Source: Petunia secreta (Eukaryota > Streptophyta > Magnoliopsida > Solanales > Solanaceae). From it: a stretch of 64,000 bases of DNA. This document shows positions 1 through 10,489 of the stretch, piece after piece. Position numbers and translations under genes: made by a program. The notes below the pieces were generated by a model. The model was given only the letters and a program-made list of their open reading frames with translations. It was not told where the DNA came from and did no database searches. Numbering within the stretch: position 1 is the stretch's first letter; each line of letters starts with the position of its first letter. The stretch is from contig JARKIP010000065.1 in the NCBI GenBank assembly GCA_029990175.1, positions 2,670,501 to 2,734,500 of the forward strand, written 5' to 3'.

Positions 1-1
1 T

Positions 2-810
2 TCGGTGTCCCAAGATGCTTTTGAGTACTCTATGCTTAGTGAGAACACATTAGAAGAAATAGGAAGCAGTATGGGTAAAATGGTGCAAATCAACCCTAGC
101 TATGTCCCAAGCGGTGGTGGTATCCTTTTAGGAGAGTCTATGAATAGTGAGAACAAAATAGAAGAAATAGGAAGTTCTTCTAGGGTGCTGCCACCAATTG
201 ATGCTAGCCATGTCCCAGGTGGTGGTCCTTTTTTGGAGTCTATGCTTAAGGAAAACTTTGATGAAATAGGAAGGGCTGCTAGAATGAGGGCACTCCTAAA
301 CCATAGCTATGTCCCAACTGGTGGTATCTTTTTAGAGTCTATGAACAGTGAGAATAACATTAATGAAGAACTAGGAATGGCTAATAGAATGGTGCCAATG
401 ATGAGTCCAATTACTCATGCACAAGGTGGTGCTGGGATTTACTATGGTTCGCCTTATTATGTTCCTAATCAATATCCATACATGTCACCTTTTCTTGGTG
501 GATCCATGAACTTGGCACCATATGTTCCACCAATTTATGGACATTTTCCTCATGTGAATGCTTCCAATATTGGAAGTGGAATTCATGTTCCTTCTGAAAT
601 GGTGCCCCCTCCTAGTTATGAGGACTTGGTTGCTGCGGAGCAAACAATGCAGGTTGTGCACAGTAATATTGCAGAATTGTTTCGGAAAAACCTGAGTATT
701 AATGCTGAAGAAGCTGAAAACGAAGTCCCTCCTGATGATAGGACTGTGTTTTTGACTTTCTCCAAGGGCTATCCAATTACAGAAAGTGAAGTGAAAGAAT
801 TCTTCACAAG
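2..810 (+). CDS. Host gene, exon 1 (5' end outside window): repeat-rich protein with start of RRM-like domain
   Basis: The frame is open from the first bases, so the true start lies upstream; the first in-frame ATG (32) falls inside a repeat unit and is probably not the start. The N-terminal half has four imperfect repeats of about 35 residues, each running from an ESM-SEN-EEIG type segment to a YVPSGG-type segment, followed by a Pro/Tyr/Met-rich low-complexity stretch. From about residue 245 the sequence DDRTVFLTFSKGYPITESEV begins a domain resembling degenerate plant RRM proteins (RNA-binding family). The exon ends with CACAAG before GTACCT, a normal donor, and two bases of an Arg codon are left for exon 2. 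The RRM assignment is by recognition of sequence style; classical RNP1/RNP2 residues are not obvious. Function beyond probable RNA binding is unknown. Confidence 0.7.
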
Positions 811-1744
811 GTACCTCTTCTTGATTTTCCTAATCTATATTTCCTTTATTATTAGTTTCCCCTTATTCTTTCATTTATTTATTTAGTTTATTTGCCTACT
901 TATTAATTATTTTGTATTTAATCATCTATGAGATCATATAGGACCACCAGCATATTGATGAATCTTAATACGAAATTACCCATTTTTTTGCATCTCAAAA
1001 CATAGAATATGAATCTTGTAACACTTGATTAGTTGATCTCCCTAAAAGAACTCATTTGGCTTGAAAATAAAGCATTATCCTTTAATGTCTGAAATATAAA
1101 AACACGTAAGGCTTGCTAATATATACTCCTAAGACAGCGCGCATTCTTGTAATAGAATGGGTACAGCAGTCTACCAAACAATTTAGGGAGGTAAAAGAAC
1201 ATGTCTTCGTGCATATTTTTACATTTGAGGTTATGTCAAACTTTGGGTAAATACTTGTTCATATTAAGTATTTACACCAAATCAATATAATAAATATAGT
1301 TAAGTTATTATTTAATGGGGTGAAAGTATGTATTAATTAACCATAGTTAAGTGAAAAAATGGTATGTATAAGCACACGTCATACATCTTTTGATTTAATA
1401 TAAGCACATTAAAGAAAATGATCTGCTTAAGAAAATTTAACTTATATACACAAATAAGAGTAATATATGTATTGACCTTTCAGCATACCATCTTGAGGGA
1501 TTATAGTGCTTTAGTTAATATATCTATTGACAAACTTAATAACGAATTAAACAGACGAATTAAGAATATTTCATCTTTGTTAGATTTATCAAGGTTTTAT
1601 GTAATTTAAATAGTGTCCAGTGTCACTGATAACACTTTCTTTTATATTGATAGCATAATTATTTAAGTATGATATTTCTATTTTAACCAAAAATAACAGT
1701 AAATTTACAATAAAATGTTATCGACCATTTGAGGTCACATTACG

Positions 1745-1973
1745 TAATAGTGTAAGAATAACTTTACACTTGTTAGTATTGTTTTGAAGTTAAACTCTTC
1801 TTAAAGTTATACTCCTCCTGTTCTACTTCATGTACGTAGTTCGGAATAGCATGGTCAAACTGATTAATTTCGTGTGCATTTACATAATAGTGTAAAAAAA
1901 CTTTACACTTCTTTATTCTTTTGAAGTTAAACTCTTCTAAAGAAAATATATACTCCTCCTGTTCTACTTATGT
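1745..1973 (+). repeat. Imperfect tandem duplication in intron, period about 141 bp
   Basis: Two copies of a block start at 1745 and 1885, with the sequence TAATAGTGTAA, then TTTACACTT, GAAGTTAAACTCTTCT and finally TACTCCTCCTGTTCTACTT (1810 and 1951). Copies differ by small indels. The duplication gives the downstream MITE two alternative left ends. Confidence 0.7.
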
Positions 1974-2135
1974 GATATACTTCTGACATAAAATTACATA
2001 TTTATATATAAAATGTATTATAAGTTACCCTAGTTAACAATTTAAAATATTTAAAAAGTATTTGCAAATAACATTGTCTCCTTTTGACTTCTTAAATTGT
2101 ACCTACGTCACATTAATTAAGTAGAACGGAGGGAG
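1953..2135. mobile_element. Stowaway-like MITE
   Basis: The left end CTCCTCCTGTTCTACTTA is an inverted match to the right end TAAGTAGAACGGAGGGAG with two differences, and both ends abut TA dinucleotides, as expected for a TA target duplication. The CTCCCTCCGTT terminus is the Stowaway (Tc1/mariner-derived) hallmark. About 183 bp, non-coding. A longer version starting at 1812 is possible because the left end is duplicated. Confidence 0.6.
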
Positions 2136-2269
2136 TACTTGTTAATGAATGTCTAGCTTACCTTTTCCCATTTATTTAGTATTATTTCTTGCGTGAAGTT
2201 AATTTCCATTTATTACGGGTAATATAGTATGTTTAATACTTGATGATAACTCATTTCCTTTTTATGTAG

Positions 2270-2522
2270 GAAATTTGGGGAAGATGTTGAAGCTATTTAC
2301 ATGCAAGAGGTTCCGGACGATGAGCAAGCATTGTACGCACGCCTTGTCACTCGCTCTCCTGCTGCACTTGAGGCAATTGTTGATGGTGGAAAAGCCAAGT
2401 ACAACATTAATGGAAAGCATGTTTGGGCACGCAAATATGTGAAAAAGCCAAAACAGTTGGAGTTGCTTAATTCTGAGGGACAGACCAGTTCACCAGTTGC
2501 ATCCACTTCAGACCTTGCTTAG
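2270..2522 (+). CDS. Host gene, exon 2: C-terminal part of RRM-like domain
   Basis: Starts right after the AG acceptor and reads KFGEDVEAIYMQEV, completing the domain begun in exon 1. It continues through YARLVTRSPAALEAIVDG and the conserved-looking INGKHVWARKYVKK, then a short Ser/Thr tail ending in TSDLA and a TAG stop at 2520-2522. The FG-E-V pattern, the middle ALYARLV strand and the final HVWARKY strand fit the last two strands of an RRM fold. The reading frame is clean and there is no sign of decay, so this is likely the 3' end of a working gene. The 3' UTR follows from 2523; its end is not defined by sequence alone. Confidence 0.75.
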
Positions 2523-3830
2523 ATGCTGCTGCCTGCTTGCTGCTCAGTCTGTTTTCGTGCTTCTTTCATAAGTTTTAAAAGACATGTTATTTGGTACTCC
2601 TAAAATGCTGCTTTCATGATGAATTTGTTGCTTCGATATTTTGATGGATTTCAGTTTTATTATGGCTGCTTTATAAAGACTAATACTTTGTTGAATTCGG
2701 GTATGTTTGAATTTATATGCATTTCTCGGTGGTTTTGTCCTTAAGTTTCCTTTTGGCAACAACACATTAGACATTTAGTCGTAAAATGAAGTTTTGGTTG
2801 CCCTTCCTGAATAATGCTTCATAGTAGGATTAAAATGTAAGTGACGAGCGTTTGGAGTGGATAAAAAGAGTCCGTTTAGATTAGCTGATTTAAAGTGGCT
2901 GATTAGCATTACGTGCTGAAAAACACTTTTAGATGCTGAACCTGATTTTATAAATAAGCAGTTACATATTTGGATAGAAGTGTTGAAACTAGTAATAAGC
3001 AGTTGGAACATTTGGTAAAAAAATATTGATAAGTACATATTTTTATTAAAATAGCTAAAATGTCCTTCAAGTTATTTAAAAAAAAAATTTAAAAGTATTT
3101 TTACATTAAAAATGATAAATGACGAATATAGAATGAGGAGGAGGTTGAAAATTTAATTCTAGAAATGATATTTCATGGATTACAAAACGTTTTAGGGATA
3201 AAGAGCATGTTTGGGTAAGTTTAAAAGTGGCTTAAAAGCATATATGTGCTTATAAGCCCATTAATGGATGTTTGATAACTCAAAAAGCCATTAGCTTATA
3301 AGCACCTATGTGCTTAAATAAGCCAATAGTGAGAAGTTAGAAAATTCTAACTTCTCAAAAGTGGCTTATAAGCAACTTATGGCTTATAAGCTACTTATAA
3401 TAAGCTCACCCAAATGGGCTCTAAGACTCATAATCTTGTAATAATATAGTAAAGTACCGTCCTACATAGATTGGATATTCTAATCTATAAATTTATATTA
3501 CCTTAGCTTACTTTTTGAGAGAATCAATTTGGTGATAGGTAGTTGTTCTATTGAAATTAATTAAATTATACGAATTAATTAAGACGAGCTATAAAAATAT
3601 ATAAGTGAAGAACTAGGACTTCTCGACGTGATCTTTATAATTTTATAATAGAGTTTATATTCTTGAGTTAAGAGATTTATAAAGCTACATTTATTTATTT
3701 CTAATACAAATATATTATTGCAAACAAGTAATCTATTAACGGTTCACTTTTCCATTGAACTTGTTAAATTGACTAGTGAGTTACAAATTGACACATAAAA
3801 ATCTTGCTTTGGATGATAAACACTTCTCTT
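2523..3830. other. 3' UTR and AT-rich intergenic spacer
   Basis: No credible coding frame. It begins with the 3' UTR of the RRM-like gene, then AT-rich sequence with short MITE-like pieces. A stretch at about 2870-3030 looks like a fragment of a Solanaceae-type hAT MITE, but no partner end was found. A clearer MITE is at 3202-3421. The rest holds no gene that I can see. Confidence 0.6.
3202..3421. mobile_element. Short inverted-repeat MITE (Tourist- or hAT-like)
   Basis: Left end GAGCATGTTTGGGTAAGTTT and right end TAAGCTCACCCAAATGGGCT are inverted copies of each other with a few differences. The interior contains many copies of GCTTATAAGC/GGCTTATAAG, itself palindromic. TAA occurs on both sides, suggesting a 3-bp duplication as in PIF/Harbinger MITEs, but an 8-bp hAT duplication cannot be excluded. 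Non-coding. Confidence 0.55.
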
Positions 3831-3957
3831 GAATACTTTTAAGAGAAGTGAGAGAAGCTCCACCTTCTCTCTACCTTTTAACAATTAATTCTCATTAATT
3901 AGTCTTGGTTTTCCTGCATTACGCTTACTCTTCCCGATCTGTTTGCATTCAATTAAG

Positions 3958-6729
3958 ATGGAATATCAACAGACTGAGCCGTTCAATATTCCCCCTGACC
4001 CCTCTTTTCCCTCTAGACCCTCTTCACTCCCTTATGAATCTATTGACTCTCGGATTTCTTTCAAAGAAAGATTACTTACTTTCCAGAAATTATGTACGAC
4101 TACTACTACTGCAGACTCAGATACAGAAATGACTTCTACTGATACCCAGGTAATGTCTTTCCCTTCCACATCAAAGGTATACTCATCTGGTTCTGATCTT
4201 GATAAAGTTGAACTAAAACCAACGGATCAACAGCGCATCTACGCTCCACGGAGGTATTCCCTTATCATTAATTATTTGACAAACGTATCATGCATGATTA
4301 CCTAAAAACCAAACTATCTACTCTTTGGAAACCATCCGAGGAACTTCTACTTATAGACCTAGGCTACGATTTTTATATTGTCAAGTTTTCAAAAAAAGAG
4401 AATATGCAGAAAGTTTTATCCGAAGCACCGTGGTTTATCAATGGCCATTGTCAGGCCTTGGGAACCAAATTTTGTTGCATCAAATGCAAAACGGTTAACA
4501 TCGGCGGTTTGGGTTCGTTTACCCCAACTGCCTACTGAGTTTTACGATAAAGATATCTTGATGCGCATTGGTAATATAATTGGTAAACTTCTTAAAATTG
4601 ACTTTTGCACCAGTGCTACTTTGAGGGGTCGTTATGCTCGTCTTTGTATAGAAGTTCCTTTAGATCAGCCTGTTAAAAATTTTTTTACTCTAGGTTTTCG
4701 TAAACAACAAATTATTTATGAGGGTCAAGGTCTTTTTTGTACCATATGTGGTCATTTGGGTCATCCTCCAGCTAGTTGTTCTACTAACGGCTTGCTTAAG
4801 TAAATAGCCCAGGTTTCTATTAATCAATCCCTGAAAAATTCTACTTCAACTGGAACAAGTACTGTTCAGGCCTCCGCTATGGATGCACACTGGCAAGTTG
4901 TTACTTTTCCTAAGAAGAGACGCAATACATCGATGGATCATTCTTGAACAGGCAAATTTACACCTGCTGCTGATAAACCAGGTATCAAATTACCAAAACC
5001 CTTTGGCAAGTCTGGTAAGTTCTTACCTCCTAGTTCTTCATATACTCTGAATATAGATAGATTTAGTTCTAAATTGCCGGACAATTCAAAATCTCTTACT
5101 AAGTTTAGTACAAAGAAAACTTATCAGGAGAAGGTTAAGATTAGATCTACTAGCCATAATCCTCACACTTCTTCTTCTAATCATTTTGAAGCTTTAACTA
5201 GTATTAAGGAAGATAATCCTCCAAAACAAAACTTTTCCTCATCATCCAATGATTTCCACTGCCTGCATAAAGGCATCCCTGTGGCTTGTTGCACCACTGA
5301 CACAAATACAACAAACGTGTCAACTATAGAGGTGGGCCCGGATATCCAATCATTACCTCCTACTCCAAAAAATTACTCTAATATTTTAATCCAAAAAGAT
5401 AAAAATATTAAACAAGATATTGACACCACATCATTGCATGCAGCCTTGGTAAAACCTGAAAATGCCACATCAAAATGGCATGCAGACAATATAGAGCCAA
5501 AGTCTGACAACTCAAATTCACTGTTGGAATGGCCATTACAAATGGCAAACCCTATTGGACAAATGACCATGCACATGCAATCTAACCAATCGGCTATTCC
5601 TAATCATTATAAAACCTCTTCGACCAATCTGCACACTCCCATGCAATTAGATGAACAAGCAAAAAAATCCTCACTACAATAAAGAAATCAACTCCTCCCC
5701 TTTAAGTAACCCTTCCATTAACAATAATGTTTCCTTACCAACAACGCCTTTACAGACAACGAGTGATCCTAACTCCAATATTATAGAGGCTGCCTCCACA
5801 AAGAATGGCAAACAACATTCCCCCGCCCAACTTCAATCCACCTCCACCATCCATAATTTTTCCCAACACCTCCTCCACCACCAAATCATCAGCCCATCTC
5901 ATGGCTAGAGCAGTCTCTAATAGGTCAAGCGGTCTCATTCAGTATGGACCTGAATGGACAAGAAATTATTCTACTTCTTCAAAATCCCATGTTCCTAGCT
6001 CAACTCATAACGGAGGGAATGACGTTGGCCACAGGCAACTATGTCCACCATCTCTGGATGATGAACATCCTGGATCCCTTGGCTCCAGCCCTGGCAGCAG
6101 CACTCCTCCCTCACCACTACTGGAACCTTCCTCACAACCTCAATCCTCCACCAATGGTGAACCTTGCTCAGAATCTTCCCTTCTTCCCACCATTGGACCT
6201 AAATGCTCCCCCACTCTATTTTCAATGGGATCCACAGCCAATAAATCAACATGTTCCACAACCACCATTGAATCCCGACAACTACCAGGATGTGAACCCA
6301 CCCCCAATGCATGCGCCACCTATGATGAATCACCCTGTCAACCATCCTCCTCCTCACCAAGAGGAACCGCATGAGGAGATCTTGAACAACGAGGAGGCAC
6401 CTCCCACTGCTCCAGAACAAGAAATGGAGGAAGACTTAGTGGTGGGTCTGCCTCCTACACACCAGGGGTCATTCACCGAAATCTCAAACTTTCGCGTCGC
6501 AACTTGCATGCTCTTCCCAGAAATGGAAGACAAGAAATACATTCAGATCCTTCCTCCTGCTTTCCACAAATGCTCCTTGGACATACGTCTAACAGTGAAC
6601 AAAGCTGCAGGGAAATATGTAGCAGTCTTAAACCCTTCCATAGCTAGGAATCATCTTCTCTCGAAGGAAGTCGGAATACATCTAAGGAATCACCTAACCA
6701 ACCCCTTTAACAATGAACTCCAAAACTAG
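3958..6729 (+). pseudogene. LINE ORF1 (DUF4283-like, CCHC zinc knuckle), frameshifted
   Basis: The likely start is the ATG at 3958 (MEYQQTEPFN). The N-terminal part is Ser/Pro/Thr-rich. A DUF4283-like region follows, with ENMQKVLSEAPWFINGH, then RPWEPNFVASNAKRL and VWVRLPQLPTEFYDKDIL, then the knuckle CTICGHLGHPPASC (C-x2-C-x4-H-x4-C, near 4738-4779). Two compensating frameshifts lie at about 4270 and 4450, and a stop at 4801-4803 breaks the frame just after the knuckle. The rest is a long Ser/Pro/Asn-rich region, ending in a conserved-looking segment before the TAG at 6727-6729. In life this protein binds LINE RNA. Its end overlaps the ORF2 start by 17 bases. Confidence 0.75.
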
Positions 6730-7010
6730 TTTTATAGTTTGGAATATTAGGGGGGGGGGGGGGATCACAATGATGAATTTAGAAGAAATTTTAATGAACT
6801 TCTCAGAACTCATAATCCTTGCTTGGTTGCCCTGCTGGAAACAAAGATGGTCACACATGTTGCACTTAGAAATTTCTCAGGATTTGATCGCATGGTTGAA
6901 ATTCCTGCTAGAGGGATGTCTGGTGGTATGGTAGTCCTCTGGAAAACAAGTTATCTTAATGTATATGATATTCAGACTAAGGATCAGGATATCCATGCAA
7001 TGATACAGGT
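6713..7010 (+). pseudogene. LINE ORF2, N-terminal endonuclease fragment
   Basis: ATG at 6713 opens FIVWNIRG, the classic first motif of the AP-type endonuclease of plant L1 elements. A 14-G run (6750-6763) shifts the frame; the downstream reading continues in another frame as LVALLETKM and GMSGGMVVLWK, both typical of this domain. The fragment stops at 7010, where LTR element A1 has inserted. The remainder of the same gene is at 13998-17915. Confidence 0.85.
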
Positions 7011-8353
7011 TGAAGTTTGGCATTTTATGCCTATAATTCCTTAATATTTCCTTACGTTTGAGTACTTTATTCGCACGTTTTCTAGTTAATGAATGTGATT
7101 TTGCACTGATTTTGTGTCGTATGATTGTAGGTTGTTATGAAGTGCAATTGGAGCTTTAAAGAGCATGATCGAGCAAGAAAAGATTGGATTTGGATTGAGG
7201 ATTGGATCGAACATACGAAGGCACAACGCGACGCGAGCTGCAAACGAAGGAAGCAGGAAAATGGCCTAGCGTTATAGGTGGTGCGGGGCGCCCCCAAAAG
7301 CGCCCAGCCTTCTGGCTCGTTTTTCAGCGCAGGGCGTGGCTAAGGCGCTTGGATTTCAACGGGTTCTGCTTGTGTGCACGCGTTCAGGGGCGCGGGGCGC
7401 CAGCTACAGCGCCCCTGGAGCGTTTTTGGACTTCCTATTTCGTCAAGGCTTAGGTATAACTTATTACTAGGCCTTTGTAAACCCTATAAATGCTCTTTTA
7501 CTTAGTTTTTTATGGGAGTTCAGACCTTGGAATTGGAGAGCTCATAACATTTTGAACAAGGGTTTTTCTTCATTCCATTAATCTATTACATCATTGTTTC
7601 ATTATTTCATCAAATCTTTGTGTTGTTATTATGATCATGTGTGGCTAAACACATCGTTCTAGGTTTAAAGTATTTCATGAAAGGTAATGTTTGAAGATTG
7701 ATTTCCATTAATTGAATCCCATAACAGATTGCTTATTCTTTCTTGATTTCACTTGTGTAATTGTCAGGGCCCGATAATTATGCATTATCTATGGTTTTTA
7801 GATTGAACTCAAAAGAGGAAATTTATGAACGCCATAAGAAAGAGTAGGGCTAGATTATGAACCCGGACATGAGGGAACCAATTTGTGAGTAGGATAGACA
7901 TATACTTGCTCGCCTAGCTTAACTAATTACAGAGTTCGTTAATGCGTGCACGTGATTCAACCCATAGACATATAGGGATTGGAGTAGCCTCCATAGACCG
8001 TGAAGAATCGAAAGGTTTTCACGGGTACATTTAATCTGTTAGTTAATAATCCAGGATTTGAGAAGTGGAATCAATTGGAAAACCCAACTGGATTGTTCGT
8101 AACTCTGACCCTGGACCGTCTCCTTAATATTGTTTACAACCAAGTTTTGCTCCATTGTTTGAATGCACTTCTACCATTTTAATTACTGTTCTTTAGTTAG
8201 TAAAATCCTCACTATTGGAAAAAGATCCCTGAGTAGTTGTTAAGAAATTGTTTGTTAGGAGTCCAGTCTGAATAGTCCTCGTGGGAACGATACTCTATTT
8301 ATCACTTTATTACTTGTCGACCACGTATACTTGCATGTGCGTTGGGAGCAACA
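7011..8353 (+). repeat. 5' LTR of A1
   Basis: Begins TGAAGTTTGGCATT and ends GGGAGCAACA. It matches the 3' LTR along its whole length with scattered substitutions. It contains a GC-rich block at about 7281-7425 with GGGGCGC/GCGCCCC inverted repeats, and a TATAAAT box at 7485-7491 that likely positions transcription. Short open frames inside it recur in the other LTR only because the LTRs are copies. Confidence 0.93.
7485..7491 (+). promoter_or_regulatory. TATA box of A1 LTR
   Basis: TATAAAT lies downstream of the GC-rich block and is conserved in the 3' LTR at 13121-13127. This is the position expected for the U3/R boundary promoter of an LTR element. Assignment is by sequence only. Confidence 0.5.
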
Positions 8354-8359
8354 AGTTTT

Positions 8360-8377
8360 TGGCGCCGTTGCCGGGGA
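8360..8377 (+). promoter_or_regulatory. Primer binding site of A1 (tRNA-Asp type)
   Basis: TGGCGCCGTTGCCGGGGA starts six bases after the LTR end and is complementary to the 3' end expected for plant tRNA-Asp, the primer used by Athila elements. Confidence 0.85.
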
Positions 8378-8494
8378 CTAACAATTGACTGTTTTCTTTT
8401 CAGACGATTACTTATTATCTATTCAGGTTTAATTTTTGTTTTGAGTTTTATGCTGTTTCAGGTATTAGGTCCTGCTTGATCTTTACCTACAGGA

Positions 8495-10489
8495 ATGGCA
8501 GCAGAACGAGCTTTAGCTGTGCGAGATGTTGCTCTCCCCAGCCTGGAGGGAGTAGCCTCGAGCATAGTTAAGCCTGAAATTACTGGAAACTTTGAGATTA
8601 AGTCCTGCATGATAGAACTATTTCATGCGATTGGACAATTTGCTAGATTACTTAGCGAGGATCCACAACAACATATCCAAAATTTCTTGGAGATCAGTGA
8701 TACATATACACCGACGGGAATTCCTATTGATTATGTTCGCTTGACATTGTTCCCGTTTTCACTGATTGGGGCAGCAAAGAGGTGGTTAAAGGCTGAAAAG
8801 TCTGGGTCTATCACTACTTGGGATGATTTGGCTAGGAAGTTCTTAGCTAAGTTTTATCCATCTGCCAAGACAGCCCGGGTGAGGAGCGAAATTATGTCCT
8901 TCAGACAGGTAGAAGGAGAGTCTTTGTATTCAGCCTGGGAGCAGTTTAAAGCTTTATTGAGAGATTATCCACACCACAACCAATCCAATGAGGTTCTTGC
9001 ACATACTTTTGTGGAGGGGTTGAATGTGCATACTAAGATCGTGGTAGATGCTGCCGCTGGAGGCCAAGTACTGGCCTTAAACTTTGACCAGATCTATGAA
9101 TTACTAGACAAGTTTTCGCAGAGCAATCCTGATTGGCAGGGAGATGGAAGAGCTACTACACAGAAATCTGCTGGAGTACCTCAGTTGGATGCATTTTCAG
9201 AGCTAAGGGCGAGGATGGATGCTATTTCCAATCAAATTAGCAAGCTAGCTCTGCCAAAGACTCAACAACTAGTGGCTCCAGTGCAACAACTCCAGAGTTT
9301 TTGTGAGGTTTGTGGTCAATATCATGCTACAGAGGTTTGCTCCTCTAATCCAGAGTCAGTTTATTACGTGGGTAATCAAAACAGGCTGCAGGGTCAAAAT
9401 CAGTTTGGTAATGCTTATTATCAAGGCAATACGAGAGCCCCGAATAATTACCACCCACTTCCAGCTCCACCATAGCAGGTTAGCAATTCAGTTAAATATA
9501 TGCTAAAGGAGATAATGGCGGGCCAGCAGAGAATGATAGCTGACACTGCAGCCCATGCACAGGCCATACAAGATCTTGCCAATGCTCAAAAGAACCTGGA
9601 GCACCAGTTGGGGCAGTTGGTGGGAGAAATAAGTACTGTTAAAAAACGGCCTGAGCAATGTCTTGCAGTGATGTTAATTGAAGGTGGAGAGCTGATGGCC
9701 AAGTCCGAGGAGAGAGCTGATATAGAAAAAGTTGAAAAAGTGGAGAAGGTAAGGAAGAAAGAAGAGAAAAAGGAGGCACCTCTGCCGCCTCCATCATTCC
9801 CGCCGAGACTTATACCATCGAAGGAATTGGCCCAGTATCAAAAATTTATGAGTATGTTGAAAGAGCTTCAAGTTAACATTCCTTTGACTGATGTGTTTGA
9901 ATTGATGCCATCCTTTGTGAAGTTCTTAAAAGAAATTTTAGTCAAGAAGAAAAAGCCTCAAGAGATAGATATAGTCGAGTTAGTCGAGGAGTGTAGCACA
10001 ATCTTGAGCAAGCTACCTCCAAAACTTCAAGACCCTGGGAGGTTTACTATTCCTTGCACCATTGGAGGGCATAATATCATTGGTGGATTGTGTGATCTGG
10101 GTGCGAGCATAAATCTCATGCCTCTCTCTGTTTGCAAAAGGTTAGGGCTAGGAGCAATCAAGCCCTCTACAGTTACTCTTAAGATGGCGGCTGGATCACT
10201 CACTCACCCTGATGGTAAGTTGGAGGATGTGTTGCTTAAAGTTTGTAAGTTTACATTCTCTGCTGATTTTGTTGTCCTAGATTATGAAGAGGACCGAGAA
10301 GCTCCAATCATTTTGGGGAGACTATTCTTAGTCACCTCGAAGGCAATTATTGACATGGAGCTGGGAGAGATGACTATTAGAGCGCATGGAGAAAAGGTTA
10401 CTTTCAAGGTGTATAATGAGAAGGAGCACATAACTAAGGCTGAAGAGTGCTCTATGATCGAATGTGTCAAACAAGAACATGGAAAGTAA
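8495..10489 (+). pseudogene. A1 gag-protease, one reading frame with a single internal stop
   Basis: ATG at 8495 (MAAERALAVRD) opens a frame that runs to TAA at 10487-10489, interrupted only by TAG at 9473-9475. The retrotransposon Gag core spans about residues 50-190 (DPQQHIQNFLEISD, LTLFPFSLIGAAKRWL, WDDLARKFLAKFYP). A zinc knuckle CEVCGQYHATEVC follows at about residue 270. After the stop come a Lys/Glu-rich linker and the aspartic protease (LCDLGASINLMP, then IILGRLFL). The catalytic Asp is present. The stop could be a simple CAG to TAG change; the following CAGGTT does not match the known CARYYA readthrough context. Frameshifts are absent, so the copy is fairly young. Confidence 0.88.

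Larger units (their letters stand above)
811..2269 (+). other. Intron of the RRM-like gene (1459 bp)
   Basis: Begins GTACCT and ends TTTTTATGTAG; removing it joins exon 1 and exon 2 in frame through a split Arg codon. The translation stops soon after the exon 1 boundary if the intron is retained. It is strongly AT-rich and holds a tandem duplication and a Stowaway-like MITE (listed separately). No coding sequence is seen inside. Confidence 0.8.

Noticed and set aside
2870..3030. Possible hAT MITE
   Set aside because: The start resembles known Solanaceae MITE ends, but no matching inverted end or target duplication was found.
5750..6420. Overlapping Pro-rich frames on both strands
   Set aside because: They are shadows of the low-complexity C-terminal half of LINE ORF1.
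7202..7453. Open frame in the GC-rich block of the A1 LTR, recurring at 12838-13083
   Set aside because: It recurs because the two LTRs are copies; codon content is that of a GC-rich palindromic block and no motif is seen.
8000..8182. 60-codon frame at 8000-8182, also present at 13639-13821
   Set aside because: Again LTR duplication; no ATG context, domain or conservation beyond the LTR.
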